Shown here: one piece after another, positions 1 to 8,817 of the stretch
How positions within the stretch are numbered: the first letter of the stretch is position 1
How the letters are laid out: each line of letters starts with the position of its first letter
NCBI GenBank assembly: GCA_902538855.1
Contig: CACBGS010000006.1
Span: 1 to 55,664 of the forward strand
From: an uncultured Coxiella sp.
GTDB lineage: Bacteria > Pseudomonadota > Gammaproteobacteria > Comchoanobacterales > Comchoanobacteraceae
DNA: 55,664 bases
Reading direction: 5' to 3'
Translations under genes and position numbers: made by a program
Notes under the pieces: model-generated
Told to the model about the DNA's origin: nothing
Seen by the model: only the letters and a program-made list of their open reading frames with translations
Databases searched by the model: none

Positions 1-702
1 TGGATAGATTATCTAACAGCAGGAAAGACTGCGCAGCCAATAGCTGAACATGTTTTACCAAGAGATTTTTTGCAGTTTAAAGATAGAGTTGCCTACACTG
101 AGCGCTTAAAACAGGCCAAGAAAAAAACATCGGCTACTGAGGCTATAGTTTGTGTTAATTCAGTAATAGGTGTCAGCCCTGTGGTGCTTTGTGTCTTTGA
201 TTTTGGCTTTATTGGCGGTTCTATGGGCTATGTGGTTGGTGAGCGCATAGTGCAAAGTGTACATGAGGCGATCACAAAACGTTTGCCTTTAGTCTGTGTT
301 ACTGCCAGTGGCGGCGCGCGGATGCAGGAGGGTGTAATTGGTCTGTTTCAAATGGCTAAAGTTAGTGCAGCTATTGCAAGACTGCGTCGTCATGGTCTCG
401 CTTTTATATCGGTATTGGCGGATCCTACCTCTGGTGGTGTTGCTGCTAGTATTGCTATGCAGGCAGATATAATTTTAGCTGAGAAAAATGCCTTGATTGG
501 CTTTACTGGCCCAAGAGTTATAGCGCAGACATTAAAAGAAGCCTTGCCTGAAGGTTTTCAGAAAGCTGAGTTTCTATTAGAGAGCGGGGCGGTAGATTGT
601 GTTGTTAAACGTGAGGATTTGCCAAAAATGATATGTAAATGGTTAAGTAAGTTAATGCGTAATAGTGTTTTGCGTAGGGCTGTGCAAACGGAGGTAAGGT
701 GA
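1..702 (+). CDS. accD: Acetyl-CoA carboxylase carboxyltransferase subunit beta (5' end outside window)
   Basis: This subunit transfers the carboxyl group from biotin to acetyl-CoA, making malonyl-CoA for fatty acid synthesis, as a heterotetramer with AccA. The reading frame is already open at base 1, so the N-terminal zinc-ribbon is cut off by the window edge. The visible part has the crotonase-like core: GGSMGYVVGER, SGGARMQEG, SVLADPTSGGVAAS and GFTGPRVI, all close to E. coli AccD. The C-terminus is short, without the Pro-rich tail of E. coli. The stop is followed one base later by cvpA, so the two are probably co-transcribed. The folC and dedD genes that lie between accD and cvpA in E. coli are absent here. 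Identity is very secure. Confidence 0.96.
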   Translation, partial: WIDYLTAGKTAQPIAEHVLPRDFLQFKDRVAYTERLKQAKKKTSATEAIVCVNSVIGVSPVVLCVFDFGFIGGSMGYVVGERIVQSVHEAITKRLPLVCVTASGGARMQEGVIGLFQMAKVSAAIARLRRHGLAFISVLADPTSGGVAASIAMQADIILAEKNALIGFTGPRVIAQTLKEALPEGFQKAEFLLESGAVDCVVKREDLPKMICKWLSKLMRNSVLRRAVQTEVR

Positions 703-703
703 T

Positions 704-1297
704 ATGTTGCTGGCACGTTTAGGCGCAGTAGATCTGACGTTTCTTTTATTAATGGCTTTTTCAGTCATTTTGGGTGGTGTGCGAGGTGTTTCAAGGCAGA
801 TGCTGTCATGGATTTCTTGGATATCTATTTTTTTTCTTGCCTATTATTATGCAGAAAAGTTAGCTGATTTGCCTATTTTGCAGATGTATATAGCTAATTA
901 TTTTTTACGCTATCTTGCTGTGTTATCTATTATATTTGTTATGGTTTTAGTGGTCTCAATGTTTGTGAACTTTTTGGTTAAACATATATTATCTATGCTT
1001 GAGCTTAATGGGATAGATATGATTTTGGGCGTAGGTTTTGGTGTATTGCAGGGTGGTTTGCTATTTTTATTATTGGTGGCGATGATGAAAGATACTACTA
1101 TTAAAGAGGAGTCCTGGTGGAAAAGCTCACTAGCTGTGCAGGCCTCATTGGAGTATGTTATGCCGCATACGCATGGGCTTTTTGCATTGGCTGAAGGTAT
1201 TAATGAGCGTATTGATGCTATGTTGCTGCCAGTGTTGTTGGAGTCGGCTGAATCAGCTGTGGATAATATGCAGGCAGTGGCTAATCAGTCTGCATAA
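704..1297 (+). CDS. cvpA: CvpA family inner-membrane protein
   Basis: CvpA is a four-helix inner-membrane protein linked to colicin V production and envelope stress tolerance; its molecular function is poorly defined. The 197-residue product has an early helix (about residues 8-25) followed by the family-typical GGVRGVSRQMLSW segment and further hydrophobic stretches near 35-50, 65-90 and 105-125. A strong ribosome site (GGAGG) lies just before the ATG, and accD ends one base upstream. The 3' end overlaps the convergent nadD by 13 bases. purF, the usual downstream partner in E. coli, is not here. Family assignment is firm; the role is known only by homology. Confidence 0.88.
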   Translation: MLLARLGAVDLTFLLLMAFSVILGGVRGVSRQMLSWISWISIFFLAYYYAEKLADLPILQMYIANYFLRYLAVLSIIFVMVLVVSMFVNFLVKHILSMLELNGIDMILGVGFGVLQGGLLFLLLVAMMKDTTIKEESWWKSSLAVQASLEYVMPHTHGLFALAEGINERIDAMLLPVLLESAESAVDNMQAVANQSA

Positions 1298-1923
1298 ATA
1301 TTGTTTTCCTTTATATAATTGCATACTTTAGAGTCTAAGTAGTTGTCATTACTTATTCCTTGAACTATGTTTTGGCGTATGCTCGTCGAGCTGATAGATA
1401 AAATTGTCCATGGTGCAATAGCGATAGCTCCATGTTTTGCTTTCCTGAGTTCTGCCATAGTTGTTTGGTGTTCTGCCATGTAGTTTTTTAAAGTGCTGTT
1501 TAGTGCAGGGATAGTTCTTTTAATAATAAGTATGTTGCAGTAATTGCGTATATCTTGCCATTGTTTCCATTGATTAAAGCTGGTAAATATATCATCGCCA
1601 AATACCCACATAATATTATGATGGGGATATTGTTTCCTTATCTGTATTACTGTGTCTATTGTTTCGCCACTGGTATTTTCTCCAAGTTCTGTGGTATCAA
1701 TGCTAAATGAGGTATCAGCAAGCATTAGCTCTAGCATGGCAATACGATGGCTGTATGCTGTGAAGGCTGTCTTGTGTATGGGGTTTCGTGCTGGCATCAC
1801 TGCTATTTTCTCAGGATGTAGGTGGGTCTCTAGCATGTTTAGAATCTGTAAATGACCTAAATGGCAGGGATCAAACGTCCCTCCTAGTATTGCGTAGATA
1901 GGTGGTTGAATATCAGTTGGCAT
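1285..1923 (-). CDS. nadD: Nicotinate-nucleotide adenylyltransferase
   Basis: This enzyme adenylates nicotinate mononucleotide to deamido-NAD in NAD synthesis. The 212-residue length is usual for the family. The nucleotidyltransferase signature GGTFDPCHLGH lies near residues 14-24 and the second signature ISSTSIRQNI near residue 185, both in the expected places. It follows holA with an 11-base overlap, matching the holA-nadD pairing of gammaproteobacteria, so the two are translationally linked. Its end overlaps the convergent cvpA. Nothing suggests loss of function. Confidence 0.95.
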   Translation of the reverse strand: MPTDIQPPIYAILGGTFDPCHLGHLQILNMLETHLHPEKIAVMPARNPIHKTAFTAYSHRIAMLELMLADTSFSIDTTELGENTSGETIDTVIQIRKQYPHHNIMWVFGDDIFTSFNQWKQWQDIRNYCNILIIKRTIPALNSTLKNYMAEHQTTMAELRKAKHGAIAIAPWTILSISSTSIRQNIVQGISNDNYLDSKVCNYIKENNIYAD

Positions 1924-2926
1924 GAATGCAGTGACACAGTTGTTGGCATTGTTGCCTGAGTTGTAGTAGGAAGTTTCCGGTATATTGCCCTTTGAGAACC
2001 CATTCTAGATAGCATAATTTGCTATAGTGTTGGTATAGTTTTTTTACCGGTGTGCGCAAGCATTTACTGTAAACAGCTTGTTGTTTATTCCATAGGTTAT
2101 ATTGGTTTAATACTTGTTGTAGAGGCTGTTGTAGTTGCTTGTGCTGTTCGTGTATATGTAGAATTTGGCGTAATCTTCTAAGTAGCATCCAGTAAAGGCT
2201 AATAAGTGTTTGTTGGGGATGGTTTTTATTAAACGCTTGTGTGCATGCTTGGGTGTTGCCGCTACAGATATAATCTAGTAAATCATATACTGGGCCACTA
2301 TCAGGCGTGCTAAGCATGCAACTATTAAGCTTATCAAGGCTATAGGGTGGTTTTATGTTTTGTAGTTGGATTTGTGTGCACAGCTGTAATAAAGATGGTA
2401 GATGGTAGTTTAGTTGTTCGCAAAGTGTTTGTGCTAATGGTTTTGCTATAGGAGCGGCAATGTGTTTGCTGTATTGTGTTAGCCAAAGAGGAACTTTGTA
2501 GTTGCTTAATGCTTTGGTGGTTATAATAAGTCCACTGGCAGCTAGCTTTTTAAACCAGCTGCCACGCTGATGTCCGGCATTAATATTTTCGAAGATGATG
2601 AGGATTTGATTATCTGTCTGTGCTAAGCATTTTAATATTATAGTATCGAGCTTGTTGTCTTTGCAAAGGCCTGGTTTATTGCAATTGATAATCCATGTTT
2701 TTTTGCTTTGTAGTAAGTCTACTTGTAATAAGTGTTGTTCAATATGGCTGGCAGCGCTATTATCTTGAATGCGTAATCGTTGTTTTGGGCTGTCATTATA
2801 CCAGTTATTCAATAATATTTGTTCAGACCAATAACATAGAAATGGGTCGGATTTTATAATAATACTCAAGCGTTGCTTGGGTTTTGCTATTTCTGTTAAT
2901 AGGGTTTCGCAGCTTGTTGTAACCAT
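1913..2926 (-). CDS. holA: DNA polymerase III delta subunit
   Basis: Delta opens the beta sliding clamp within the clamp-loader complex alongside DnaX (dnaX is also in this window, at 29585-31189) and delta'. The 337-residue protein follows E. coli HolA along its length: an early FLCYWSEQILL segment matches the LLLQES region, a FKKLAASGLIITTKAL segment matches the central domain, and the C-terminal helical domain has the usual WMLLRRLRQIL stretch. Sequence conservation is low, as is normal for HolA, and the protein is rich in Gln and Leu. It overlaps nadD. lptE, which usually precedes holA, is not present; instead an unrelated forward gene diverges from this site. Confidence 0.9.
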   Translation of the reverse strand: MVTTSCETLLTEIAKPKQRLSIIIKSDPFLCYWSEQILLNNWYNDSPKQRLRIQDNSAASHIEQHLLQVDLLQSKKTWIINCNKPGLCKDNKLDTIILKCLAQTDNQILIIFENINAGHQRGSWFKKLAASGLIITTKALSNYKVPLWLTQYSKHIAAPIAKPLAQTLCEQLNYHLPSLLQLCTQIQLQNIKPPYSLDKLNSCMLSTPDSGPVYDLLDYICSGNTQACTQAFNKNHPQQTLISLYWMLLRRLRQILHIHEQHKQLQQPLQQVLNQYNLWNKQQAVYSKCLRTPVKKLYQHYSKLCYLEWVLKGQYTGNFLLQLRQQCQQLCHCIHAN

Positions 2927-3036
2927 AAAAAATTATCTAAAATCACTTTAAATATGCTATCACACAGGGGTTATCTTTGGCTAGTATTAAGTTAGTGAAA
3001 TAATGCTATATTCTCGTTTATTACGGGTTGCTTGAA

Positions 3037-3065
3037 TTGACATCTTCTGTCTTTTTTGTTATAAT
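3037..3065 (+). promoter_or_regulatory. Consensus sigma70 promoter for the 355-residue protein
   Basis: The -35 hexamer TTGACA (3037-3042) and the -10 hexamer TATAAT (3060-3065) both match the consensus exactly and are separated by the ideal 17 bases. The expected start of transcription is near 3072, giving a leader of about 28 bases before the ATG at 3100. Confidence 0.8.
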
Positions 3066-3099
3066 AAACATATGTTTATAACAATAATAAAAAGAGTAT

Positions 3100-4167
3100 A
3101 TGTTTAAAAGTATTAGCCTTGAAATTACAAATGAGAAAAGATTACAAGAGACTGCCTCTCCAAATTCTGTAGCGCAATTTCCTGATCATAATGTCTTCTG
3201 TGCTGGCTCTGAGCTGTTATCTAATGATGAGAAAATTACAGAAGATGATATCTGTCATTTGCCTTTTTCATCGTTTAAGCCAGCAAATAATAATGAAGTG
3301 TCTCCGGCAAGAAATGCAAGAGCATTGCTAAGTATGCCCAAAAGTAATGATGTCAAAGGTCTTGTTAATAATCCAATCGGTCAAGGCAGGGCTATTAGTA
3401 ATTTGCAGGCTAAGATTTGTAGTATCTTGCTTGCTAACTTTAAATATCAAGCTCGTCAAGGTGCCCGAGCCCTTGATACTACTTCCATAGATACATTTTT
3501 TGCGGAGTTACACAATGGTCCTGTTACTATCAAAAGAGAAGATGGAACTGTTGAGGTGTGTACGCATCTACATTGTATAATAAAAGACGTGTTACTACCT
3601 ATGCGTAAGTTAAGTAAAATGTTTGATAGCTCAATTTTGTGTACCGAAAGTCCGGTTATGTCTGCTGAAGATATAATTAATTTTCGTAAATCTTATGATT
3701 TTTGTGTGCATGCTTTTACCTTATCTAATGCTTTGCTTAAGCAGCTATGGCAATTATTGACCCCTGAGCAGAGGGATATTGTCTTTAATAAAACAGTGCC
3801 TAGTGAGAAAACCCTTATAGATGCGCTTTCGCCTATGCGTGTTTCTCCAGAGCAAAGAGCTGATAGTAGATCTTATATAGCTAATGTGTATTCATCTGCT
3901 GATTTACCTTCTTCTGAGGGCAGGCAGGCATTCGTAGATGCAATTAATACTGCGCCTAAACCTAAGCGGCCAGTTATTACCTTATCTAGTAGATTGACCC
4001 CTTCGCTTCATCCTGTAAATTTTGATGTTAATGATCATATCAATCCTTTGACCAGTGCTGTAGCTACACCATTTGCGAAAATGAAAGGTTTGGCTGATGC
4101 GAATACTAGTAGTTCTCATTTTACCGATGATGCTAAGTCAGGTAGCTTAGTAAGAAGCTTATTTTAA
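3100..4167 (+). CDS. Unrecognised 355-residue soluble protein
   Basis: I do not recognise this protein. It has no signal peptide and no membrane segment. The first 85 and last 100 residues are rich in Ser, Asn, Pro and Thr and look disordered. The middle (about residues 95-240) looks helical and contains the more hydrophobic stretches. The ATG at 3100 follows a short AAGAG ribosome site and an exact consensus promoter, so the gene is probably well expressed. It stands alone: holA diverges on one side and tpiA starts 141 bases later. A folded core between disordered ends in an apparent intracellular bacterium would suit a secreted effector, but nothing in the sequence proves that. Confidence 0.75.
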   Translation: MFKSISLEITNEKRLQETASPNSVAQFPDHNVFCAGSELLSNDEKITEDDICHLPFSSFKPANNNEVSPARNARALLSMPKSNDVKGLVNNPIGQGRAISNLQAKICSILLANFKYQARQGARALDTTSIDTFFAELHNGPVTIKREDGTVEVCTHLHCIIKDVLLPMRKLSKMFDSSILCTESPVMSAEDIINFRKSYDFCVHAFTLSNALLKQLWQLLTPEQRDIVFNKTVPSEKTLIDALSPMRVSPEQRADSRSYIANVYSSADLPSSEGRQAFVDAINTAPKPKRPVITLSSRLTPSLHPVNFDVNDHINPLTSAVATPFAKMKGLADANTSSSHFTDDAKSGSLVRSLF

Positions 4168-4308
4168 TTGCTGCTTTTTCTGTCATTCTGGCTTGCTATA
4201 CTGTTTTTCTAATAGCATTGTATTATCTGTGCATAATAAAAAAGGTTTATCTAGTAGACAAAAGTGCTTATTTTAGCCATGATATGAAACTATTTTAAGA
4301 CTTGGGTT

Positions 4309-5046
4309 GTGGTGGGCGAATTTTTAGTTGTTGCAAATTGGAAGTTGGGTGGTGATAGGGCTCTAGTCGATGCATATAGAGACCTGTTTGCTAAAAATAG
4401 TTACCCTGATATTACTACAGTGGTTGCTATGCCGTATCCTTATCTTGCATACTGTGCGCAGCAAGCATTTTATTTGGCTGCACAGAATATGGATGTGTAC
4501 ACGCAAGGTGCTTACACTGGTGCTGTCTCTGCGAGGATGTTGCATGAGGTTGGTTGTCGATATGTCTGTCTTGGCCATTCTGAGCGACGGCGTGTTTTTC
4601 TTGAGAGTGATGCGCTTATTGCGCAAAAGTACGTGCTGGCAAAACAGCAGGGTTTGCAGCCCATTTATTGTATTGGTGAAGATTATGATGAACGTGCTCA
4701 GCAGCAAACAGTTCAGGTTCTTACGTCACAATTGTCAGCTCTTTTTTCTGCTGAGGGCTTTGCGGCTTTGGAAAAACATGATATAATCATAGCCTATGAG
4801 CCGGTGTGGGCTATTGGTGCAGATCAAGCTGCGTCTGTTGCAGATGTAATTGCAGCAGCTTTATTAGTGCAATCTATATGTAACCGTGCCGGGTACAATG
4901 TAAAGTTGTGTTATGGCGGTAGTGTGGATGCAGATAATTGTGACCAGTATCGGCAGTGTGAAAATATACAAGGTTTGCTGGTTGGACGAGCTTGCCTAGA
5001 TATAAAAAGTTTTGAGAGGTTATTGCAAAAATGCAGTGGATGTTAA
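4309..5046 (+). CDS. tpiA: Triosephosphate isomerase
   Basis: This glycolytic enzyme interconverts dihydroxyacetone phosphate and glyceraldehyde 3-phosphate. All catalytic residues are visible: Lys12 in ANWK, His90 in LGHSERR and Glu164 in AYEPVWAIG. The phosphate-binding YGGSV motif is near residue 204. The 245-residue length is normal. No ATG is available at the right place, so translation starts at GTG 4309 or the next codon, GTG 4312. The 3' end overlaps secG by 16 bases. The order tpiA-secG-tRNA-Leu-nuo is, as I recall it, also found in Legionella and Coxiella, and supports that affinity. Confidence 0.96.
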   Translation: MVGEFLVVANWKLGGDRALVDAYRDLFAKNSYPDITTVVAMPYPYLAYCAQQAFYLAAQNMDVYTQGAYTGAVSARMLHEVGCRYVCLGHSERRRVFLESDALIAQKYVLAKQQGLQPIYCIGEDYDERAQQQTVQVLTSQLSALFSAEGFAALEKHDIIIAYEPVWAIGADQAASVADVIAAALLVQSICNRAGYNVKLCYGGSVDADNCDQYRQCENIQGLLVGRACLDIKSFERLLQKCSGC

Positions 5047-5315
5047 CAGCGGTTTATTCGCTAGTATGTTTTATGCTTGTGGGTGTGGTTTTGCTTCAGC
5101 GTGGTAAGGAAGCTGGTGGTGGTTTGTTTGGGTCTGGTTCGAGTGCTGTGCTCAGTAGCCACGGTACAACTTCTTTTCTGGTACGTTTGACAAGTATCTT
5201 AGGTGGGCTCTTTTTTATACTCAGCTTAGCATTAGGTGTTGTTATAAATCATCAAGTGGCGCAAGTGCATTTACAAGATGTGGTTCAGGCTGTTGATGTA
5301 GCTGCTAAAACATAA
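5031..5315 (+). CDS. secG: Preprotein translocase subunit SecG
   Basis: SecG is the small SecYEG channel subunit that assists SecA-driven export. The 94-residue protein has two membrane helices, about residues 5-21 and 53-72. The conserved loop LLQRGKEAGGGLFGSGSS lies between them. It starts inside the end of tpiA, so its translation is probably coupled. tRNA-Leu(GAG) follows 19 bases after the stop, the same neighbour as in E. coli. Identity is secure. Confidence 0.94.
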   Translation: MQWMLTAVYSLVCFMLVGVVLLQRGKEAGGGLFGSGSSAVLSSHGTTSFLVRLTSILGGLFFILSLALGVVINHQVAQVHLQDVVQAVDVAAKT

Positions 5316-5334
5316 CTTTTTTCCTGGGAAATTT

Positions 5335-5418
5335 GCCGAAGTGGTGGAATTGGTAGACGCGCTGCCTTGAGGGGGCAGTGACCCTTTGGTCGTGTCGGTT
5401 CGAGTCCGACCTTCGGCA
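5335..5418 (+). tRNA. tRNA-Leu (anticodon GAG)
   Basis: The acceptor stem GCCGAAG (5335-5341) pairs perfectly with CTTCGGC (5411-5417). The anticodon stem CTGCC/GGCAG encloses the loop TTGAGGG, giving anticodon GAG. A long variable arm and the TTCGAGTCC T-loop are typical of tRNA-Leu. CCA is not encoded after the discriminator A, so it must be added by the CCA-adding enzyme, unlike tRNA-Val at 31421. It sits between secG and nuoA with no obvious promoter, so it may be cut out of a longer transcript. Confidence 0.96.
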
Positions 5419-5480
5419 TTTAATTTTATTTTAAAAAAACTGGATCCTGTTCTCGGCACTGTGTTATTCTTGAATATACT

Positions 5481-5852
5481 TTGCTGATTGGCTTTATGGT
5501 ATCTGGTTTTGCAGCAGCGGCTCTATTTTTGTTAGTTGCGCTTGTGGTATCTATATTTTTACTTTGTCTTGGATTACTCCTTAATCCTAGTTTGCCTGAT
5601 AAGGCGAAAAATGCCCCGTATGAATGTGGTTTTCCTGCCTTCTCATCAGCACGTATGCCTTTTGATGTGCGTTTTTACTTAGTCGCCATTGTTTTTATTA
5701 TTTTTGATCTTGAGACGGCATTTCTTTTTCCTTGGGCAGTTGCTTTTAGAGATATTGGTGCCTTAGGTTTTATCGCTATGTTGAGTTTTTTGACTATATT
5801 AATCGTAGGTTTTGTGTATGAATGGCGCAAGGGAGCTTTAGATTGGGGATAA
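5481..5852 (+). CDS. nuoA: NADH-quinone oxidoreductase subunit A
   Basis: NuoA is a three-helix membrane subunit of complex I at the junction of the membrane and peripheral arms. The family core is present: [12 protein letters not shown] near residues 45-56 and [22 protein letters not shown] near 68-89, with the conserved acidic residues. The longest frame begins at TTG 5481; ATG 5496 is an alternative giving a 118-residue protein, and neither has a clear ribosome site. Its 3' end overlaps nuoB. It is the first gene of a complete nuoA-N cluster in canonical order. Confidence 0.93.
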   Translation: MLIGFMVSGFAAAALFLLVALVVSIFLLCLGLLLNPSLPDKAKNAPYECGFPAFSSARMPFDVRFYLVAIVFIIFDLETAFLFPWAVAFRDIGALGFIAMLSFLTILIVGFVYEWRKGALDWG

Positions 5853-6376
5853 AAGAAGATTTTTTAGCGTATAAACGTACTGGTAAGCCTTTGCAAAAAC
5901 AAGGGTTTGCTGTGGTGAAGTTGGAGCAGCTGATTAGCTGGGCCCGTGGTAATTCGGCATGGCCGCTAACTTTTGGTTTGGCTTGTTGCGCTATAGAAAT
6001 GATGCATTTTAGTGCATCTCGTTATGATTTTGATCGATTTGGTTTTGCTTATCGTGCCAGTCCTCGACAAGCAGATGTTATGATTGTTGCTGGAACACTT
6101 TGTAATAAAATGGCGCCGGCATTGCGGGCAGTCTATGATATGATGGCAGATCCTAAATATGTTGTCTCAATGGGCTCTTGTGCTAATGGTGGTGGCTATT
6201 ATCATTATTCCTACTCTGTGGTACGTGGTTGTGATCGTATTGTGCCTGTGGATATTTATATACCTGGCTGTCCTCCAACAGCTGAAGCACTCATGTATGG
6301 GATGATACAGTTACAAAATAAAATTCAAGGTGTTGAGACCATTCGCTTACAATCAGATCAGGAGGATGGCTTATGA
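5822..6376 (+). CDS. nuoB: NADH-quinone oxidoreductase subunit B
   Basis: NuoB carries the terminal [4Fe-4S] cluster N2, which passes electrons to quinone. Its ligands are visible: the adjacent Cys55-Cys56 in [11 protein letters not shown], Cys120 in MGSCANGGG and Cys150 in [11 protein letters not shown] 5822 gives a 31-base overlap with nuoA. TTG 5843 is a serious alternative start because GGGAG lies seven bases before it, giving a protein about seven residues shorter and closer to the usual start. The stop overlaps the nuoC start as ATGA. Confidence 0.96.
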   Translation: MAQGSFRLGIKEDFLAYKRTGKPLQKQGFAVVKLEQLISWARGNSAWPLTFGLACCAIEMMHFSASRYDFDRFGFAYRASPRQADVMIVAGTLCNKMAPALRAVYDMMADPKYVVSMGSCANGGGYYHYSYSVVRGCDRIVPVDIYIPGCPPTAEALMYGMIQLQNKIQGVETIRLQSDQEDGL

Positions 6377-7068
6377 GTGCAGTAAGTCATGATGATGCAT
6401 GGCAAGAACAGTTATCTATTTTACAGGATAAGCACTCCCAAGCAGTTCTGATTGAGGCTAATGCTGAGCTGACATTCATCGTTGATATGGATGGTTTATT
6501 GGCCTTGCTTAAGGATTGTAAACAACATCTGCAAATGCATATGCTATTAGATGTTTGTGGTGTAGATTATTTGCACTATGCTAAAGAGCAATGGATTACA
6601 ACATATGCAACTGCTGAAGGGTACAGTCGTGGCCCTGAAGATTTTAATGAGAGTATTATGCCCGATGGGTTGGGTCGTTTTGCTTGTGTCTATCATTTAT
6701 TATCTTTACATTATAAACAACGCTTGCGCGTGAAAGTGTTTTTAGATAAGTCTTTGACTCTGCCTTCTGTGGTGCCTTTATGGCCATCGGCAAATTGGTA
6801 TGAGCGTGAAGCATACGATTTATTTGGCTTTGTTTTTTTAGGTCATCCTGGTCTGGCCCGTATTTTGACAGATTATGCTTTTATAGGTTACCCATTTCGT
6901 AAGGATTTTCCTGTCTCTGGTTATAATGAGATGTGCTATAGTGCTGAGCAAGAACGCTGTATTTATGAGCCAAGCACAATAGAGCCAAGAACAACCGTGC
7001 CAAAGGTTATTCGTAGCTATGATAATCGCTATGCTGATAAGGATTCGCAGGAGGATGGAGATGAGTAA
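6373..7068 (+). CDS. nuoC: NADH-quinone oxidoreductase subunit C
   Basis: NuoC is the 30-kDa peripheral-arm subunit that packs against NuoD near the quinone site. The 231-residue product ends with the family signature: [17 protein letters not shown], then [18 protein letters not shown] near residues 140-175. An insert of about 20 residues (near 75-95, [16 protein letters not shown]) precedes the more conserved core. nuoC and nuoD are separate genes, unlike the fused nuoCD of E. coli. The start overlaps nuoB by four bases and the end overlaps nuoD by eight. Confidence 0.95.
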   Translation: MSAVSHDDAWQEQLSILQDKHSQAVLIEANAELTFIVDMDGLLALLKDCKQHLQMHMLLDVCGVDYLHYAKEQWITTYATAEGYSRGPEDFNESIMPDGLGRFACVYHLLSLHYKQRLRVKVFLDKSLTLPSVVPLWPSANWYEREAYDLFGFVFLGHPGLARILTDYAFIGYPFRKDFPVSGYNEMCYSAEQERCIYEPSTIEPRTTVPKVIRSYDNRYADKDSQEDGDE

Positions 7069-8314
7069 ATTAGGTAGTTATACTTTTAATTTTGGTCCAC
7101 AACATCCAGCTGCGCATGGTGTACTACGCCTTATCATTGAAGTAGATGGTGAGGTCGTTAAGTCTATGCAGCCGCATATAGGCTTGTTGCATAGAGCTAC
7201 AGAAAAATTATGTGAGACTAAGCCATTTAATCATAATGTTGGTTATATGGATAGGTTGGACTATTGCTCTATGATGTGTAATGAACATGGCTATGTTCGT
7301 GCTGTTGAAAAGTTACTTGAGGTCAGGCCACCCATTAGGGCTGAATATATTCGTGTTATGTTTGATGAGATTACAAGGATATTGAATCATTTGCTTAATA
7401 TTGGTGCTGCTGCGCTGGATTGCGGTGCGATAACACCATTATTCTATACTTTTAGAGAGCGAGAGATACTGTTGGATTGCTATGAAGCTGTATCGGGAAC
7501 ACGTATGCATGCAAATTATTATCGTCCTGGTGGTGTTGCTAGAGACTTGCCGGATAAGATGCGGCAATTCCCTGAAAGTGAATGGCGTAATCCAGAAGAA
7601 ATAGCTCTAAGGAATGCTAATAGAAAAGGGTCATTGCTTGATTATATATGGGCCTTTACAGAGACTTTTCCTGGTAAAATAGATGAGTATGAGCGTTTGC
7701 TAACAGATAATCGTATTTGGAAGCAGCGAAATGTTAATATAGGTAGTATGGATGCTGATACTGCTCAGGCTCTTGGTTTTACAGGTCCAATGTTAAGAAG
7801 TACTGGTAAGGCTTGGGATTTACGCAAAGATATGCCTTATAGTGTTTATGATCGTTTGGATTTTAAAGTGCCAGTTGGTAAAACAGGTGATTGTTATGAT
7901 CGTTATTTAGTGCGTATGGAAGAGATGCGGCAGTCAAATTATATTATTCGCCAGTGTGTGCAATGGTTGCGTGACAATCCTGGTCCAGTAATGGCAGATG
8001 CTTTGAAAGTGGTGCCGCCAAAGCGTGCCCGAATGAAAGATGATATGGAGGCTTTGATTCATCACTTTAAGTTGTATACAGAGGGTTACTGTGTGCCACA
8101 AGGAGAGGTGTATGCTAGTGTTGAGCAGCCAAAGGGAGAGTTTGGTGTGTATTTAATCTCTGATGGTGCCAATAAGCCCTATAGAATGAAAATACGTGCG
8201 GCTGGTTATCCTCATCTGTCTGCACTTGAGAGACTTTGCCAAGGGCATATGCTTTCAGATGTGGTTGCGATTTTGGGTTCGCTGGATATTGTTTTTGGAG
8301 AAATTGATAGATGA
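7061..8314 (+). CDS. nuoD: NADH-quinone oxidoreductase subunit D
   Basis: NuoD is the 49-kDa subunit that forms the quinone-binding pocket with NuoB. The 417-residue length is typical. Conserved features include [15 protein letters not shown] at the N-terminus, the [12 protein letters not shown] segment and the C-terminal [13 protein letters not shown] 7061 was chosen because GGAGGA lies just upstream and the next residues, [16 protein letters not shown], match family starts; the frame could extend 14 codons further but without support. It overlaps nuoC by eight bases and nuoE by four. Confidence 0.96.
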   Translation: MSKLGSYTFNFGPQHPAAHGVLRLIIEVDGEVVKSMQPHIGLLHRATEKLCETKPFNHNVGYMDRLDYCSMMCNEHGYVRAVEKLLEVRPPIRAEYIRVMFDEITRILNHLLNIGAAALDCGAITPLFYTFREREILLDCYEAVSGTRMHANYYRPGGVARDLPDKMRQFPESEWRNPEEIALRNANRKGSLLDYIWAFTETFPGKIDEYERLLTDNRIWKQRNVNIGSMDADTAQALGFTGPMLRSTGKAWDLRKDMPYSVYDRLDFKVPVGKTGDCYDRYLVRMEEMRQSNYIIRQCVQWLRDNPGPVMADALKVVPPKRARMKDDMEALIHHFKLYTEGYCVPQGEVYASVEQPKGEFGVYLISDGANKPYRMKIRAAGYPHLSALERLCQGHMLSDVVAILGSLDIVFGEIDR

Positions 8315-8817
8315 GTATGTCTTGCTTAGATGATGCATTAAAACAAAAAATACAAGTATGGATAGATAAATTTCCTCAGGGTAAGCAACAGTCTGCTGTA
8401 CTTATGGCTTTGCGTATTATGCAAGATAAATATGGTTATCTAAAGCCAGAGCATTTAGATGCTGTGGCAGAATATTTGCAAATGCCAAGAATGCGTGTGA
8501 ATGAAGTAGCAACTTTTTATAATATGTATAGAATTGAGCCTGTTGGCCGTTTTGTGCTTAAAGTGTGTACTAGTATTTCCTGTCATCTTTGCCAAGCTGA
8601 GAATATCATACAGTATCTTGAGCAATATCTAAATATTCGACTGGGTGAAACCACTGCTGATGGTTTGTTTACTCTACAAGAAGCAGAGTGTCTAGCTGCA
8701 TGTGTGGATGCGCCAGTGATGATTGTAAATGATGTGGATTATTACAAATCTTTAACTAAAGAGTCTGTTGTTGCAATCATAGAGGATTATCGTAAACAAA
8801 TAGATGGGGATGGTTGA
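8311..8817 (+). CDS. nuoE: NADH-quinone oxidoreductase subunit E
   Basis: NuoE is the 24-kDa thioredoxin-like subunit carrying [2Fe-2S] cluster N1a beside the FMN site. The four ligands are visible as Cys86, Cys91, Cys127 and Cys131, in the normal CTSISC and ECLAAC contexts. The N-terminal helical part contains the conserved EVATFYNMY. The 168-residue length is usual. It overlaps nuoD through ATGA and touches the nuoF start through TGATG, so translation along this stretch is probably coupled. Confidence 0.96.
   Translation: MSMSCLDDALKQKIQVWIDKFPQGKQQSAVLMALRIMQDKYGYLKPEHLDAVAEYLQMPRMRVNEVATFYNMYRIEPVGRFVLKVCTSISCHLCQAENIIQYLEQYLNIRLGETTADGLFTLQEAECLAACVDAPVMIVNDVDYYKSLTKESVVAIIEDYRKQIDGDG

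Noticed and set aside
4363-4786. Open frames on both strands inside tpiA
   Set aside because: They lie wholly within tpiA, which has all catalytic residues; the translations look like shadow frames with no motif or start signal.
7019-7060. Upstream extension of nuoD
   Set aside because: The extra 14 residues are out of character for NuoD and overlap nuoC; the ribosome site favours ATG 7061.
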